From the NCBI GenBank assembly GCA_934572535.1, contig CAKTLJ010000006.1, forward strand, positions 1-64,000: a DNA stretch of 64,000 bases, read 5' to 3'. Shown here in pieces: positions 42,635 through 51,001 of the stretch. The first letter of the stretch is position 1; each line of letters starts with the position of its first letter. The position numbers and the translations under genes are program-made. The DNA is from an uncultured Eubacteriales bacterium. GTDB lineage: Bacteria; Bacillota; Clostridia; Oscillospirales; Oscillospiraceae. A model generated the notes under the pieces. That model was given only the letters and a program-made list of their open reading frames with translations, made no database searches and was not told the DNA's origin.

Positions 42635-44383
42635 TCACATCTTTTCGGGTGCGGTGACGCCCAGCAGGCCCAGGCAGTTGGCCAGGACGGAGCGAACGCT
42701 GTCGGCCAGCTTCAAACGGGCGGCCAGAACGTCGGGCGCTTCCCCCTTGATACGGCAGGCTCCATAGAAGCGGTGGAAGTCACCGGCCAGCTCGATGAGG
42801 TAGCGGTTGATGCGGGAGGGGTCGTAGTCCCGGGCGGCGGCGCGGATCTCGTCGGGCAGACGGGCCAGGGTGCGGACCAGGGCCTTCTCTTCCTCGGTGC
42901 GCAGCAGCTCCGCCCGGATCGCGGCGGCTGCGGGCACCTGATGCCCCTCCTCGGCCAGACGGGCGATGAGGGTGCAGATGCGGGCGTGGGCATACTGGAC
43001 ATAGTAGACGGGGTTCTCGCTGTCCTCCCGCACGGCCAGGCCCAGGTCGAAGTCCACCGGGCTGGTGGAGGAGCGGGAGTTGAAGAAGTAGCGGGCGGCG
43101 TCCACACTGACCTCGTCCAGCAGGTCGTGGAGGGCGATGGCCTTGCCGGAGCGCTTGGACATGCGGACCGGCTGGCCGTCCTGGAGCAGGTTCACCAGCT
43201 GCATCAGGACCACCACCAGGCGGTGGGAGCCGTCCAGCCCCAGACCGTCCAAAGCGGCCTGGAGACGGGCCACGTGACCGTGGTGGTCCGCGCCCCAGAT
43301 GTTGATGACCTTGTCGAAGCCGCGGACCTCCAGCTTGTTCCGGTGGTAGGCGATGTCGGCGGCAAAGTAGGTGTAGAAGCCGTTGGCGCGGCAGAGGACG
43401 TCGTCCTTCAGCTCCAGCTTGTCGATCTGCTTCTGGCTCTTGCCCTCGGCCAGGAACTTGGTCTTCAGCAGGTCGGAGGTCTTCAGCCACAGGGCCCCGT
43501 CCTTCTCATAGGTCCAGCCCTTCTCGGTCAGCAGCCCCACGGTCTCGGCCACATAGCCGGACTGGTGGAGGGAGGACTCGAAGAACCACTGGTCGTACTC
43601 GATGCCGTAGCGGCGCAGGTCCTCCTTCATCTTGGGGATGTTGTGCGCAAGGCCATAGGCGGCCAGCGCGTCCAGGCGGGTCTGCTCGTCCACATCCCGG
43701 AAGGAATCTCCGTGCTCTTCATAGAATCCCTGGGCCAGGTCCTTGATATCCTGGCCGTGGTAGCCGTCCTCGGGGAAGGCCACGTTCTCCTCCCCCAGGA
43801 GGAGCTGGAGGTAGCGGGCCTGGATGGACACGGCAAACTTGTTGATCTGGTTGCCGGCGTCGTTGACATAGAACTCCTTCCAGGTCTCAAACCCGTCCCG
43901 CCGGAGGACGTTGGCCAGGGTGTCGCCCAGAACGCCGCCCCGGGCGTTGCCCATGTGCATGGGGCCGGTGGGGTTGGCGGAGACGAACTCCACCATGATC
44001 TTCTGGCCCGCGCCGTCCTTGCCCTGGCCATAGAGCGGGCCCTCGGCCTCGATCTCCGCCAGCACGTCGCCGTACCACTTGGAGCCCAGGCGGAAGTTCA
44101 TAAAGCCGGGGCCCGCGATCTCCACGGAGGAAAAGATGGTCCCCTCCAGGTCCATGTGGTCGGACAGCGCCTGGGCAATGGCGCGGGGGTTCCTCTTCAT
44201 GGCCTTGGCACCGGCCATGGCATAGGAGGAGGCGTAGTCGCCGTTCTGCGGGTCCTTGGGGATCTCGACGGAGCCCTTGAGCTCCACCCCAGCGGGCAGG
44301 ACGCCCGCCGCCGCAGCGGCCTCATAGGCCTTGCGGGTGCATTCGGTCACTTGGTCTTTCGCGTATTGGATCAAATTCGCCAT
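42635..44383 (-). CDS. argS: Arginyl-tRNA synthetase
   Basis: A 582-residue class I synthetase. The HIGH motif appears as HMGN in SANPTGPMHMGNARGG and the KMSKS-like motif as VRMSKRSGKA. The N-terminal Add1 domain (about 1-100) and C-terminal DALR anticodon domain (about 465-582) are present. ATG at 44383 follows AAGGTG by nine bases; an in-frame TTG upstream has no site. It is the second gene of an operon with the DUF1934 gene, an arrangement also known from Bacillus (ywiB-argS). Confidence 0.97.
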   Translation of the reverse strand: MANLIQYAKDQVTECTRKAYEAAAAAGVLPAGVELKGSVEIPKDPQNGDYASSYAMAGAKAMKRNPRAIAQALSDHMDLEGTIFSSVEIAGPGFMNFRLGSKWYGDVLAEIEAEGPLYGQGKDGAGQKIMVEFVSANPTGPMHMGNARGGVLGDTLANVLRRDGFETWKEFYVNDAGNQINKFAVSIQARYLQLLLGEENVAFPEDGYHGQDIKDLAQGFYEEHGDSFRDVDEQTRLDALAAYGLAHNIPKMKEDLRRYGIEYDQWFFESSLHQSGYVAETVGLLTEKGWTYEKDGALWLKTSDLLKTKFLAEGKSQKQIDKLELKDDVLCRANGFYTYFAADIAYHRNKLEVRGFDKVINIWGADHHGHVARLQAALDGLGLDGSHRLVVVLMQLVNLLQDGQPVRMSKRSGKAIALHDLLDEVSVDAARYFFNSRSSTSPVDFDLGLAVREDSENPVYYVQYAHARICTLIARLAEEGHQVPAAAAIRAELLRTEEEKALVRTLARLPDEIRAAARDYDPSRINRYLIELAGDFHRFYGACRIKGEAPDVLAARLKLADSVRSVLANCLGLLGVTAPEKM

Positions 44384-44434
44384 ACTATCTGTCACCTTTA
44401 TTCTCAAAGTATTTGGATGCGCAGGGAAAGGACG

Positions 44435-44884
44435 TCACTGGTCCAGAGGCAGGCTGCCGGGGGTGGGCTCGGAGACCTGGATCTCAAAGGAGTTCTCGCC
44501 CACGCGCTCGTTTTCCACCTCCATGATATAGCGGATGGAGATGCTGCCGCCGTGCTCGGTCATGTCAGAAAAGGCCTTCTGGGTGTTCACCCCCAGAATG
44601 ACGCCGCCGAAGGGCGTCTGGTAGGGAGAAAAGTGCTTCTTCCCCACCCGGAAGATCATCTCCGAGGTGAGCGTCCCCTCCCGGATGAGGGTGATCTGGT
44701 CCTTCTCAATGCGGAAGGTGGTGGTGGTCCCCTCCAGGCCGGTCAGTTCGCTCTCCCGATAGGAGAGGGCAAACGCTCCTTCCTCCCCCCGGAGCGTCCC
44801 CTGGGTGACCAGTTCCATCACGTCTTCCTGGCCTGGCTCGCTGGCCTGGGTGCCTCTGATTGAAATAATGACTGGTTTTTCCAT
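44435..44884 (-). CDS. DUF1934 (YwiB-like) beta-barrel protein
   Basis: A 149-residue protein of the YwiB/DUF1934 family, predicted small calycin-like beta barrel. Recognisable parts are VIISIRGTQ at the start, LSYRESELTGLEGTTTTFRI in the middle and GVNTQKAFSDM later. Function unknown. Its constant position before argS is the best handle: it may act in translation or simply share regulation. Confidence 0.85.
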   Translation of the reverse strand: MEKPVIISIRGTQASEPGQEDVMELVTQGTLRGEEGAFALSYRESELTGLEGTTTTFRIEKDQITLIREGTLTSEMIFRVGKKHFSPYQTPFGGVILGVNTQKAFSDMTEHGGSISIRYIMEVENERVGENSFEIQVSEPTPGSLPLDQ

Positions 44885-44922
44885 GAATCTATCCCACTTC
44901 TTTTTTATTTTGTTGGCAAATC

Positions 44923-44951
44923 ATTATACCCGATATTGCTCGAAATGTAAA
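44923..44951 (-). promoter_or_regulatory. Promoter of the DUF1934-argS operon
   Basis: Minus-strand TTTACA (44946-44951), 17 bp, TATAAT (44923-44928). Confidence 0.82.
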
Positions 44952-45010
44952 GACCGCGTCCGCTTTCTCCGCCAGCCGGAGATATTCCCAGATTTTTTAC
45001 AAGATGCCCT

Positions 45011-45039
45011 TTGACTTTCCAGGAAAAGGACACTATAAT
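45011..45039 (+). promoter_or_regulatory. Promoter of the 138-residue unknown gene
   Basis: TTGACT (45011-45016), 17 bp, TATAAT (45034-45039), divergent from the argS operon promoter 60 bp away. Confidence 0.85.
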
Positions 45040-45140
45040 AGTTTGACGATCAGGTGGGGCGCAACTTTCCCCGCCGGTTTGCTTACAATAATAGGAGCCC
45101 CGCTCACTCTATCCCACAGCACAAGCGAGGAGGTCATGGT

Positions 45141-45557
45141 ATGCAGCTGGAACTGAGCAAAAAGGAATTTCGGCGTCTGCTGGATATGGCATACATTGGA
45201 AACTGGATCCTCAACTCGACCCGGGGGGAAGACCGCTTCCGAGACTACGACCAGGTGGAGAGCCTGCTCTTTGAGAAAGCCCGAACGGAAGGCATGGATA
45301 TCCTGGCCGAGACCTACCAGGGCGAGACCGTCCCCTCCCGGGCCTTTGTGGAGGGCGGCATCCATGAGGCCATCATGGAGTATGAGAACAACGTCTTTTT
45401 CGATATTTTGGCCGAGGACCTGGCCCGGCGGGACATGAACGACGTGCCCATCGACGCCAGCAACTACGCCGAGCTGAACCAGCGGATCGAAGCCTATATC
45501 ACGGAATTTGAAGAAAACGGCACCGACAACATCCTGGTGGATACGGACACACTCTAA
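45141..45557 (+). CDS. Unknown acidic protein, 138 residues
   Basis: I do not recognise this protein. It is acidic, lacks signal peptide, membrane helix and cysteine motifs, and appears helical. Its start MQLELSKKEFRRLLDMAYIG and the later YENNVFFDILAEDLARRDMN suggest a compact helical domain. The gene is clearly expressed: near-consensus promoter, GAGGAGGT eight bases before the ATG, and its own terminator. The leader of about 95 nt contains no structure I can name. Confidence 0.75.
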   Translation: MQLELSKKEFRRLLDMAYIGNWILNSTRGEDRFRDYDQVESLLFEKARTEGMDILAETYQGETVPSRAFVEGGIHEAIMEYENNVFFDILAEDLARRDMNDVPIDASNYAELNQRIEAYITEFEENGTDNILVDTDTL

Positions 45558-45576
45558 CCCCCAGGTCGGAGCACAC

Positions 45577-45626
45577 AAACGGGGCTGTCCCGAATGACGT
45601 TTCTCATTCGGGACAGCCCCGTTTTT
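45577..45626. terminator. Bidirectional terminator between unknown gene and rqcH
   Basis: A perfect stem of about 20 bp (45578-45597 with 45604-45623), six-base loop, followed by T residues on the plus strand. Confidence 0.92.
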
Positions 45627-45634
45627 ATTGGGGA

Positions 45635-47392
45635 TCAGGCTTTCAGCTTCTTCACCAGCGCCTCGTCGGGGTCCACATAGGCGGTCTGGTAGGTGGTGTA
45701 GACCACCATGCCCGGCCGGGCGCCGGCGGGCTTCTTGACGAACTTCACCGGGGTGTAGTCCACCGGGACCTTCCGTCCCTCCCGGCCCTGGGAGAACCAG
45801 GCGGCCAGGACGGCGGCCTCCTGGAGACTCCGGTCGTCGGGCTTTTCCCCCTCGGTCCAGAGGATCACGTGGGAGCCGTGGATCTTTTGCGTGTGGAACC
45901 AGTAGTCCCACTTCCCCGCCTGCTTGGTGGTGAGCTTGTCGTTCTGCAAATTGTTGCGGCCCACGGAGATGCGGAATCCGGCGGAGGAGCGGAACTCCAT
46001 CGGCTTGGAGTTGGGCCGCTTCATGCGGTCCTTGGCCTTGCCCCTCTGGCGAAGGTAGCCGGTCTCCACCAGCTCCTGGCGGATCTCCTCCAGGTCCCGG
46101 TCCCCCTCCGCCCGGGAGATGCTGTCCAGGACGCTGTCCAGATACGCCCCCTCGGCCGCCCCCTTCTCCAGCTGGATGGTGAGCATCTCCTCGGCGGTCT
46201 TGGCCTTGGTGTAGGCCTTGTAATACCTGGCGGCGTTCTGCTGGGGCGTTTTCAAGGGGTCCAGGGGGATGTCGATCTCGGCGCAGGCGGGGTCGTAGTA
46301 GTTCTCCGCCCGCAGGACCTTCATCCCCTTCTCCATCCGGTAGAGGTTGGCGGTGATGAGGTCGCCGTACATCCGGTCCTGCTCCCGGTTCTTGGTCCGT
46401 TCCAGCTCCTTCTCCTGCATCGCCATTTTGCGGGTCAGGCGGTCCCGGGCGTGGGTCAGGGATTTGATGAAGTCCTGCCCCTTCTGGCGGACCGAGTCGG
46501 CGGTCTCCCGGGCCTGATAGAAGGCATCCAGCAGGTCCCCGAAGGTGGCAAAGGCACGGCTCTCCGTGCCGGGTCCGTACTGGAGGATGGGCCGGAAGGA
46601 GAAGTCCACCGGCTTGCCCTCCCGCACCAGCAGGGTGGGCTGGACGCTGCCTTCCCGGAGCTTTTCCAGGATGGCGTCCACCCGTTCCAGCAGCTTCTCC
46701 GGGTCCCGGCCCACGGGCGCGTCCACCTCGCCGAAGGCCTCAAAGGCGGCCTCCCGGGCGATCAGGGGCGAAAGGCCCAAAAAGTGGTCCAGCAAAAACC
46801 GATCGGCAGGGACGTCCGGGGGCGCGGAGTCCAGAAGGGCCTCCCGCGCCTCATGCGTCATGGCCTCCGGGTCCAGCTTGCCCGGCTGCATGGGGGGATA
46901 CTGGTAAAACATCCCCGGCAGCAGGGGCCGGGCGTTCTCCTGGGACAGGTCCACATCCACCCGGCGCAGGCAGTCCACGATGCGGCCCTCCCCGTCCAGC
47001 AGGAGCAGGTTGGTCCGGCGGCCCATGGCCTCCAGGATCAGGCGGCGGAGGACCTTGTCCCCCATCTCGTTGGAAGCCTCGATGACCAGCTCGACCAGGC
47101 GCTCCATGGGGGGCTGGCGCAGCGCCAAGATCTTGCCGCCGGTGAGGTATTTCCGCAGCAGCATACAGAACATGGGAGGCTCCGCCGGGTTCTCCCGGGG
47201 CAGCTGGGTCAGCTGCATCCGGGGCCGGGCGGGGTTGGCCGTGAGCAGCAGGCGGCAGGCGCCGGTCTTACTGCGGATATGGAGAAGGATCTCGTCCCGG
47301 CTGGGCTGGTGGACCTTGTCGATCCGGCCCCCGAGGACCGCCTGCTCCGTCTCTCTGCGGACGGCGGACAGGCACAGGGCGTCCATAGGCAT
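45635..47392 (-). CDS. rqcH: Ribosome quality-control factor RqcH (NFACT family)
   Basis: RqcH binds stalled 50S-peptidyl-tRNA complexes and adds C-terminal alanine tails that mark nascent chains for degradation. The 585-residue protein has the NFACT-N domain (MDALCLSAVRRETEQAV and QLPRENPAEPPMFCMLLRKY), a helix-hairpin-helix and long coiled coils (about 290-430), and the NFACT-R domain with VGRNNLQNDKLTT and DYWFHTQKIHGSHVIL. Length agrees with the family. It follows mrnC by one base, so the two form an operon. Confidence 0.93.
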   Translation of the reverse strand: MPMDALCLSAVRRETEQAVLGGRIDKVHQPSRDEILLHIRSKTGACRLLLTANPARPRMQLTQLPRENPAEPPMFCMLLRKYLTGGKILALRQPPMERLVELVIEASNEMGDKVLRRLILEAMGRRTNLLLLDGEGRIVDCLRRVDVDLSQENARPLLPGMFYQYPPMQPGKLDPEAMTHEAREALLDSAPPDVPADRFLLDHFLGLSPLIAREAAFEAFGEVDAPVGRDPEKLLERVDAILEKLREGSVQPTLLVREGKPVDFSFRPILQYGPGTESRAFATFGDLLDAFYQARETADSVRQKGQDFIKSLTHARDRLTRKMAMQEKELERTKNREQDRMYGDLITANLYRMEKGMKVLRAENYYDPACAEIDIPLDPLKTPQQNAARYYKAYTKAKTAEEMLTIQLEKGAAEGAYLDSVLDSISRAEGDRDLEEIRQELVETGYLRQRGKAKDRMKRPNSKPMEFRSSAGFRISVGRNNLQNDKLTTKQAGKWDYWFHTQKIHGSHVILWTEGEKPDDRSLQEAAVLAAWFSQGREGRKVPVDYTPVKFVKKPAGARPGMVVYTTYQTAYVDPDEALVKKLKA

Positions 47393-47393
47393 A

Positions 47394-47798
47394 TCAGCTC
47401 TCCTCCTCCATCATGATCTCGAACAGCGCATTGAGCCGCGGGGTGTTGCCCTGGATATAGAGCCAGCCGAAGAGAGTCTCCAGCCCCGTGGCGATCTGAT
47501 ACTCCCGCCGGGTGGCGCCCCGGGGGTGGGAGTGGGGGTTGGCGTTGCGGCCCCGCTTGTAGATGCGCACTTCCTCTTCCGTCAGGCTGGGGAGGATCTT
47601 ATCCAGCATCCTGGCCTGGCTGGGGGCCGCCACAAACGCCAGGGCCGCCCGGTGGAGTCTGCCTGGGGTGAGCTTCCCGTGGCAGCACAGCCAGGAGCGG
47701 ACCATCAGCTCATAGACCGCGTCCCCCAGGTAGGCCAGCCCCAGGTTGCTCATCTTCAACAGGTCCTGCTTGTCTTCTGACAGGTGAAAATAATCCAT
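47394..47798 (-). CDS. mrnC: Mini-ribonuclease III
   Basis: A 134-residue RNase III domain without double-stranded-RNA-binding domain; MrnC trims the ends of 23S rRNA precursors. The catalytic helix reads LGLAYLGDAVYELMVRSWL, and the second conserved part is KRGRNANPHSHPRGA. The ATG at 47798 is used: upstream in-frame codons lie before the promoter at 47833-47861. GGAGA precedes the start. Confidence 0.94.
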   Translation of the reverse strand: MDYFHLSEDKQDLLKMSNLGLAYLGDAVYELMVRSWLCCHGKLTPGRLHRAALAFVAAPSQARMLDKILPSLTEEEVRIYKRGRNANPHSHPRGATRREYQIATGLETLFGWLYIQGNTPRLNALFEIMMEEES

Positions 47799-47832
47799 AT
47801 CGTTCTCCGATGTGTCAAACAGATTTGCCTGT

Positions 47833-47861
47833 ATTGTAGCGCAGATTTTCCGTTCTGGCAA
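47833..47861 (-). promoter_or_regulatory. Promoter of the mrnC-rqcH operon
   Basis: Minus-strand TTGCCA (47856-47861), 17 bp, TACAAT (47833-47838). Confidence 0.75.
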
Positions 47862-47868
47862 GGGCGGG

Positions 47869-48405
47869 TCATCCTTCTCGCTCCGGTGTGCCGTTCTCCC
47901 GGAAGCGGAAGACAACGTAGGGCTTCCCGTTCAGGGCGCTCACCTGGGCGAAGCAAAAGACGGGGACCAGGGGGAAGGGGGCGCGTGGGTCCCAGGGAAA
48001 GGCCAGGGAAAACCCGCCCGCCTGACGGCGGCGCAGCAGGCCCCGGGTTCGTTGCCCGGCCGCCCGCGCCAGGAGCGGGTCCGCCGGGAAGAGGGCGGCC
48101 AGGTCCTCCACCTCCTCCCAGCCCTGAACGGGCGGCGACGCAAAGGAATAGGTCTTGCGCAGCTGCCCGCCCTGGATGGGCCAGCACCCCTTCTGCCGCA
48201 GCCGCTCGGCCGACAGGGTGCGGCGCAGGCGGAGGCTTCCCCCTTCGGGCAGGAGGGTCCCCAGGTCGCAGCTTCCCTCCGGCCCCACCAGATAGCCGTG
48301 GTACAGCCCTCTGTCCGGGGGGCGGACCTCCATGGCCACCTCCACCCTGCCGCCGCTCTCCCGGCAGGTGAGCTGGCCGTTTTCCATGGGAAATCGCTGT
48401 TCCAT
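47869..48405 (-). CDS. Unknown protein, 178 residues
   Basis: I do not recognise this protein. It is Arg/Gly/Leu-rich with no membrane helix or signal peptide. The N-terminal part looks beta-rich (GRVEVAMEVRPPDRGLYHGY, GSCDLGTLLPEGGSL) and the rest carries RTRGLLRRRQAGGFSL. A GGAGGGAGGAGC site directly precedes the ATG, which makes it a real gene. No promoter is evident in the 40 bases after the upstream terminator, so read-through may feed it. Its stop lies just before the mrnC promoter. Confidence 0.65.
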   Translation of the reverse strand: MEQRFPMENGQLTCRESGGRVEVAMEVRPPDRGLYHGYLVGPEGSCDLGTLLPEGGSLRLRRTLSAERLRQKGCWPIQGGQLRKTYSFASPPVQGWEEVEDLAALFPADPLLARAAGQRTRGLLRRRQAGGFSLAFPWDPRAPFPLVPVFCFAQVSALNGKPYVVFRFRENGTPEREG

Positions 48406-48445
48406 GCTCCTCCCTCCTTCCTGCCTACCCTATGCGGCCAGGCGG

Positions 48446-48478
48446 GAAAAAATCCCGCCGCAGTGTATGCGGCGGGAT
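48446..48478 (-). terminator. Terminator of the ruvX-udp-DUF1847 operon
   Basis: Nine-bp stem (48470-48478 with 48452-48460 on the minus strand), nine-base loop, then a run of T residues. Confidence 0.85.
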
Positions 48479-48489
48479 CCCGTAGGGCG

Positions 48490-49143
48490 TCAGTCCTCTT
48501 CCTGGGGCTTGGTCAAATTGGCGTAGTACCCGTCCGCGTGGTAGAGCGGCATGACGGGGTTGTGCATCAGGACCCGGTCCTTCACCACCAGGGTGGTGGC
48601 GGGGGCCTGGGAGTGCTTATAGAACAGGCTGTCGTGGCCCACACACAGGCCCATGACGATGTTGAACTCCGTTCCCTCCTCGGCCAGCAGCTGGGCCTGG
48701 AGGACCGGGTTGCAGGCCATGGGGCCGGGGCCGTGGTGCTTGGGGTGGATGCCCAGCTCGGTCTTGGGAACCTCTCCGGCCTTGCAGCCCACGCCGTAGA
48801 CCTCGAAGCCGTTGGCCCGGAGCATCTTGGCCAGGGTGCGGCTCTCCCGGATCAGGGCCACGCAGGTGGCGATGCCGATCTTGTGGTAGCCCATGCGCTT
48901 GGCAAACTCGATGGTCTCCTGGACCCGGGGCCATTTGCGGTAGCCTTCCGCCTCCACGACCGCCGCCGTCTGGACGATCCTCTTATCCTCTTCGTTCGTG
49001 AAGTATTCCCGCAGGGAGCTGTTCCGCTGCGCCTCCGTCATCTGACGGCTGATGCAGAAGGCGGGAAATTCCTTGTGGGGATCGTGGGCGTCGCACAGGG
49101 TCACCGCGCAGTCGATGCAGGAACGCCGGATACTATCAGCCAT
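48490..49143 (-). CDS. DUF1847 protein, probable metal-binding
   Basis: A 217-residue protein of the DUF1847 family. An N-terminal Cys cluster ([13 protein letters not shown]) and further Cys and His residues ([37 protein letters not shown]) suggest a bound metal or Fe-S cluster. The middle region [19 protein letters not shown] looks like a Rossmann-type strand-helix. Function unknown. It overlaps the uridine phosphorylase gene by eight bases, so a nucleoside-related role is possible. Confidence 0.82.
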   Translation of the reverse strand: MADSIRRSCIDCAVTLCDAHDPHKEFPAFCISRQMTEAQRNSSLREYFTNEEDKRIVQTAAVVEAEGYRKWPRVQETIEFAKRMGYHKIGIATCVALIRESRTLAKMLRANGFEVYGVGCKAGEVPKTELGIHPKHHGPGPMACNPVLQAQLLAEEGTEFNIVMGLCVGHDSLFYKHSQAPATTLVVKDRVLMHNPVMPLYHADGYYANLTKPQEED

Positions 49144-49927
49144 GGTTCGCCTCCTCCTTCTTTCGGTCCTGGATGATGAGATTCTTCAGCCCTTCGATAC
49201 ATGCCTTGACGGACAGCAGCACATTGGTGGATTCCGTCTGGTCCAGACCGGCCTTCTCCCGCTCCTGGTTCCAGATCACGTGGAAGATCGAGCCGCAGCG
49301 GACCCCCAGGGCGGCGGCGGCGGTAAAGAGGGCGGCGGATTCCATCTCGCTGGCCAGAACGCCCAGCCGCTTCCAGGCCTCCCACTTGGCCTCCAGCTCG
49401 TAGGACACCGGCATCCGCTGGGGGGAGTGCTGGCCGTAGAAGGAGTCCTTGCACTGGACCACGCCGGTGTGCCAGGGCTTCCCCAGCGCCTTGGCCGCGT
49501 CCACCAGGGCCGTCAGGACCTCGTAGTCGGGCACGGCGGGGAACTCGATGGGGGCGTACTCCCGGCTGGTGCCCTCGTGGCGGATGGCCCCGGTGGCGAT
49601 CACCAGGTCGTTGCTCTGGACCTTCAGGTCAATGCCCCCGCAGGTCCCCACCCGCAGGAAGGTGTCCGCGCCGAGGGCGGTCAGCTCCTCCATGGCGATG
49701 ACCGCGGAGGGGCCGCCAATGCCCGTGGAGCAGACGCTGACCTTCTCCCCCAGGAGGGTCCCGGTAAAGGTGTTGTACTCCCGGTTATAGGCCACTTGGA
49801 CAGGGTCGTCGAAAAACCGGGCGATGAGCTCACTGCGGGCGGGGTCGCCGGGCAGGATGCAATAGCGGCCCACGTCGCCGGGGGCGCAGGCAATGTGATA
49901 CTGTACCTCGCGTTTGTCTTTATCCAT
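49136..49927 (-). CDS. udp: Uridine phosphorylase-like nucleoside phosphorylase
   Basis: A 263-residue NP-I family phosphorylase that splits uridine, or a related nucleoside, with phosphate. It shows [33 protein letters not shown], the phosphate-binding LRVGTCGGI and [10 protein letters not shown] for ribose contact. Uridine specificity fits the sequence best, but purine use is not excluded. ATG at 49927 follows AGGAGG. The eight-base overlaps on both sides indicate a tightly coupled three-gene operon. Confidence 0.9.
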   Translation of the reverse strand: MDKDKREVQYHIACAPGDVGRYCILPGDPARSELIARFFDDPVQVAYNREYNTFTGTLLGEKVSVCSTGIGGPSAVIAMEELTALGADTFLRVGTCGGIDLKVQSNDLVIATGAIRHEGTSREYAPIEFPAVPDYEVLTALVDAAKALGKPWHTGVVQCKDSFYGQHSPQRMPVSYELEAKWEAWKRLGVLASEMESAALFTAAAALGVRCGSIFHVIWNQEREKAGLDQTESTNVLLSVKACIEGLKNLIIQDRKKEEANHG

Positions 49928-50369
49928 GGTGTTCCTCCTGTTCCTGTCGCTGGGCCTGGACACGCTTCCAGGTCAGGTAGCCCTCCAGAATGAGGGTGGC
50001 AGCGACCGAGTCGATCTTATCCTTACGATTCTTGGCGCGGACCCCCTGCTCCCCCAGGATGCGGTGCGCGTCCACCGTGGTGCGGCGCTCATCCCAGAGG
50101 ATCACGGGCAGAGCCGTCCGCTCCCGCAGGCTTTCCGCCAGGGCCGCGCACTTCTCCGCCCGGGGACCAATGCTGCCGTCCATGTTTTTCGGATAGCCCA
50201 GGACCAGTTCCTCCGCCCCCTGCTTTTTCGCCAGGGCGGCCAGCTCCTCCAGGACCACCTCCTCCTTTCGGCTCTTCACCAAAAAGGTCTGACCGGCCAG
50301 AAGCCCCGTCACGTCCGACAGGGCAACGCCCGTGCGGGCGTCCCCGTAATCAATTGCCATGATTCGCAT
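49920..50369 (-). CDS. ruvX: YqgF/RuvX-family RNase H-fold nuclease
   Basis: A 149-residue RNase H-fold protein of the YqgF family, linked to pre-16S rRNA 5' processing and proposed as a Holliday-junction resolvase. Acidic motifs are [16 protein letters not shown] at the start, [23 protein letters not shown] and [18 protein letters not shown] at 50369 has GGAG six bases upstream; earlier in-frame codons fall in a short tandem repeat. First gene of the operon. Confidence 0.92.
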   Translation of the reverse strand: MRIMAIDYGDARTGVALSDVTGLLAGQTFLVKSRKEEVVLEELAALAKKQGAEELVLGYPKNMDGSIGPRAEKCAALAESLRERTALPVILWDERRTTVDAHRILGEQGVRAKNRKDKIDSVAATLILEGYLTWKRVQAQRQEQEEHHG

Positions 50370-50393
50370 ACTTTTCTCCATTCTGTCCTGTGC

Positions 50394-50423
50394 CAACGCA
50401 TCGTGTGACAACGCATCGTGTGA
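50394..50423. repeat. Tandem 15-bp repeat in the ruvX leader
   Basis: The unit CAACGCATCGTGTGA occurs twice in direct succession, followed by a partial third (CATCG). It lies between the ruvX promoter and its start. Confidence 0.8.
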
Positions 50424-50443
50424 CATCGTTCTTACCTATAAAC

Positions 50444-50472
50444 ATATTAACGGAAAGGGTTGGGGGTGTCAA
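50444..50472 (-). promoter_or_regulatory. Promoter of the ruvX operon
   Basis: Minus-strand TTGACA (50467-50472), 17 bp, TAATAT (50444-50449). Confidence 0.78.
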
Positions 50473-50536
50473 CCGAAAGAGCGGCGGAAAACGCCTTTGG
50501 ACGGCGGGAGTCGGAAAATATTTTTTGAAAAAACAC

Positions 50537-50566
50537 TTGACAAGCCGATATCCTATATGATAGCAT
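50537..50566 (+). promoter_or_regulatory. Promoter of the rpmG-secE-nusG operon
   Basis: TTGACA (50537-50542), 18 bp, TAGCAT (50561-50566). The -35 is consensus, the -10 weak. It yields a roughly 230-nt leader. Confidence 0.6.
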
Positions 50567-50658
50567 GATAGTACCTATGAAAAGGGCTTACTTTTTGCGC
50601 ACATATTACGGTATATGTCCGCAACCCCTTGACCCATCGGGACATAGGGAGGCAACCG

Positions 50659-50709
50659 ATGCCGATTCCAGCCGTATTCTTCCATCATGCTTATTTTTGG
50701 CAGAATTGA
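50659..50709 (+). CDS. Leader peptide ORF upstream of rpmG (16 codons)
   Basis: A 16-codon ORF, MPIPAVFFHHAYFWQN, with GGGAGG six bases before its ATG. The peptide is strongly aromatic and carries two adjacent His codons. Its TGA is four bases before the 5' arm of an intrinsic terminator, so a ribosome halted at or near the stop would cover that arm. This geometry fits a ribosome-controlled attenuator for rpmG-secE-nusG. Confidence 0.5.
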   Translation: MPIPAVFFHHAYFWQN

Positions 50710-50713
50710 TTCG

Positions 50714-50766
50714 CCGGAGTCGGGATCGCCTGTGGACAGGCAAGGCCGATTTCGGTTTTTTCTTTT
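50714..50766 (+). terminator. Intrinsic terminator in the rpmG leader
   Basis: A 10-bp stem with two G-U pairs (50714-50723 with 50746-50755) encloses a perfect 6-bp inner hairpin (50728-50733 with 50736-50741) and is followed by six T and then CTTTT. It lies 36 bases before the rpmG start, inside its operon leader. Confidence 0.75.
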
Positions 50767-50801
50767 CCCAGGGCCGAACATCGTAAAGGAGGTGCCGCGA
50801 T

Positions 50802-50966
50802 ATGGCAAAGGCCGGCGCACGCGTGAAGGTCACGCTCAGATGCAGTGAGTGCAAGCAGCGCAACTACAACACTATGAAGAACAAGAAGAATACCCCCGAC
50901 CGCTTAGAGATGAACAAGTACTGCCCCTTCTGCAGAAAACACACCGTTCATAACGAGACTAAGTGA
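50802..50966 (+). CDS. rpmG: 50S ribosomal protein L33 (zinc-binding form)
   Basis: A 54-residue L33 with both zinc-ligand pairs intact: CSECKQRNY and [19 protein letters not shown] lies eight to nine bases before the ATG. It is followed by secE and nusG, the usual order. Its leader holds a 16-codon ORF and a terminator. Confidence 0.96.
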   Translation: MAKAGARVKVTLRCSECKQRNYNTMKNKKNTPDRLEMNKYCPFCRKHTVHNETK

Positions 50967-51001
50967 TGATGGCCCGCATTCGTAAGAAAGGGTGGAACTG
51001 A

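Noticed and set aside
50565..50786. A 73-codon frame in the rpmG leader
   Set aside because: No ribosome-binding site, and it overlaps the terminator and the better-supported 16-codon leader ORF in another frame.
50964..51001. An 11-codon ORF between rpmG and secE ([11 protein letters not shown])
   Set aside because: It overlaps the rpmG stop and has no ribosome-binding site of its own; more likely the untranslated gap.
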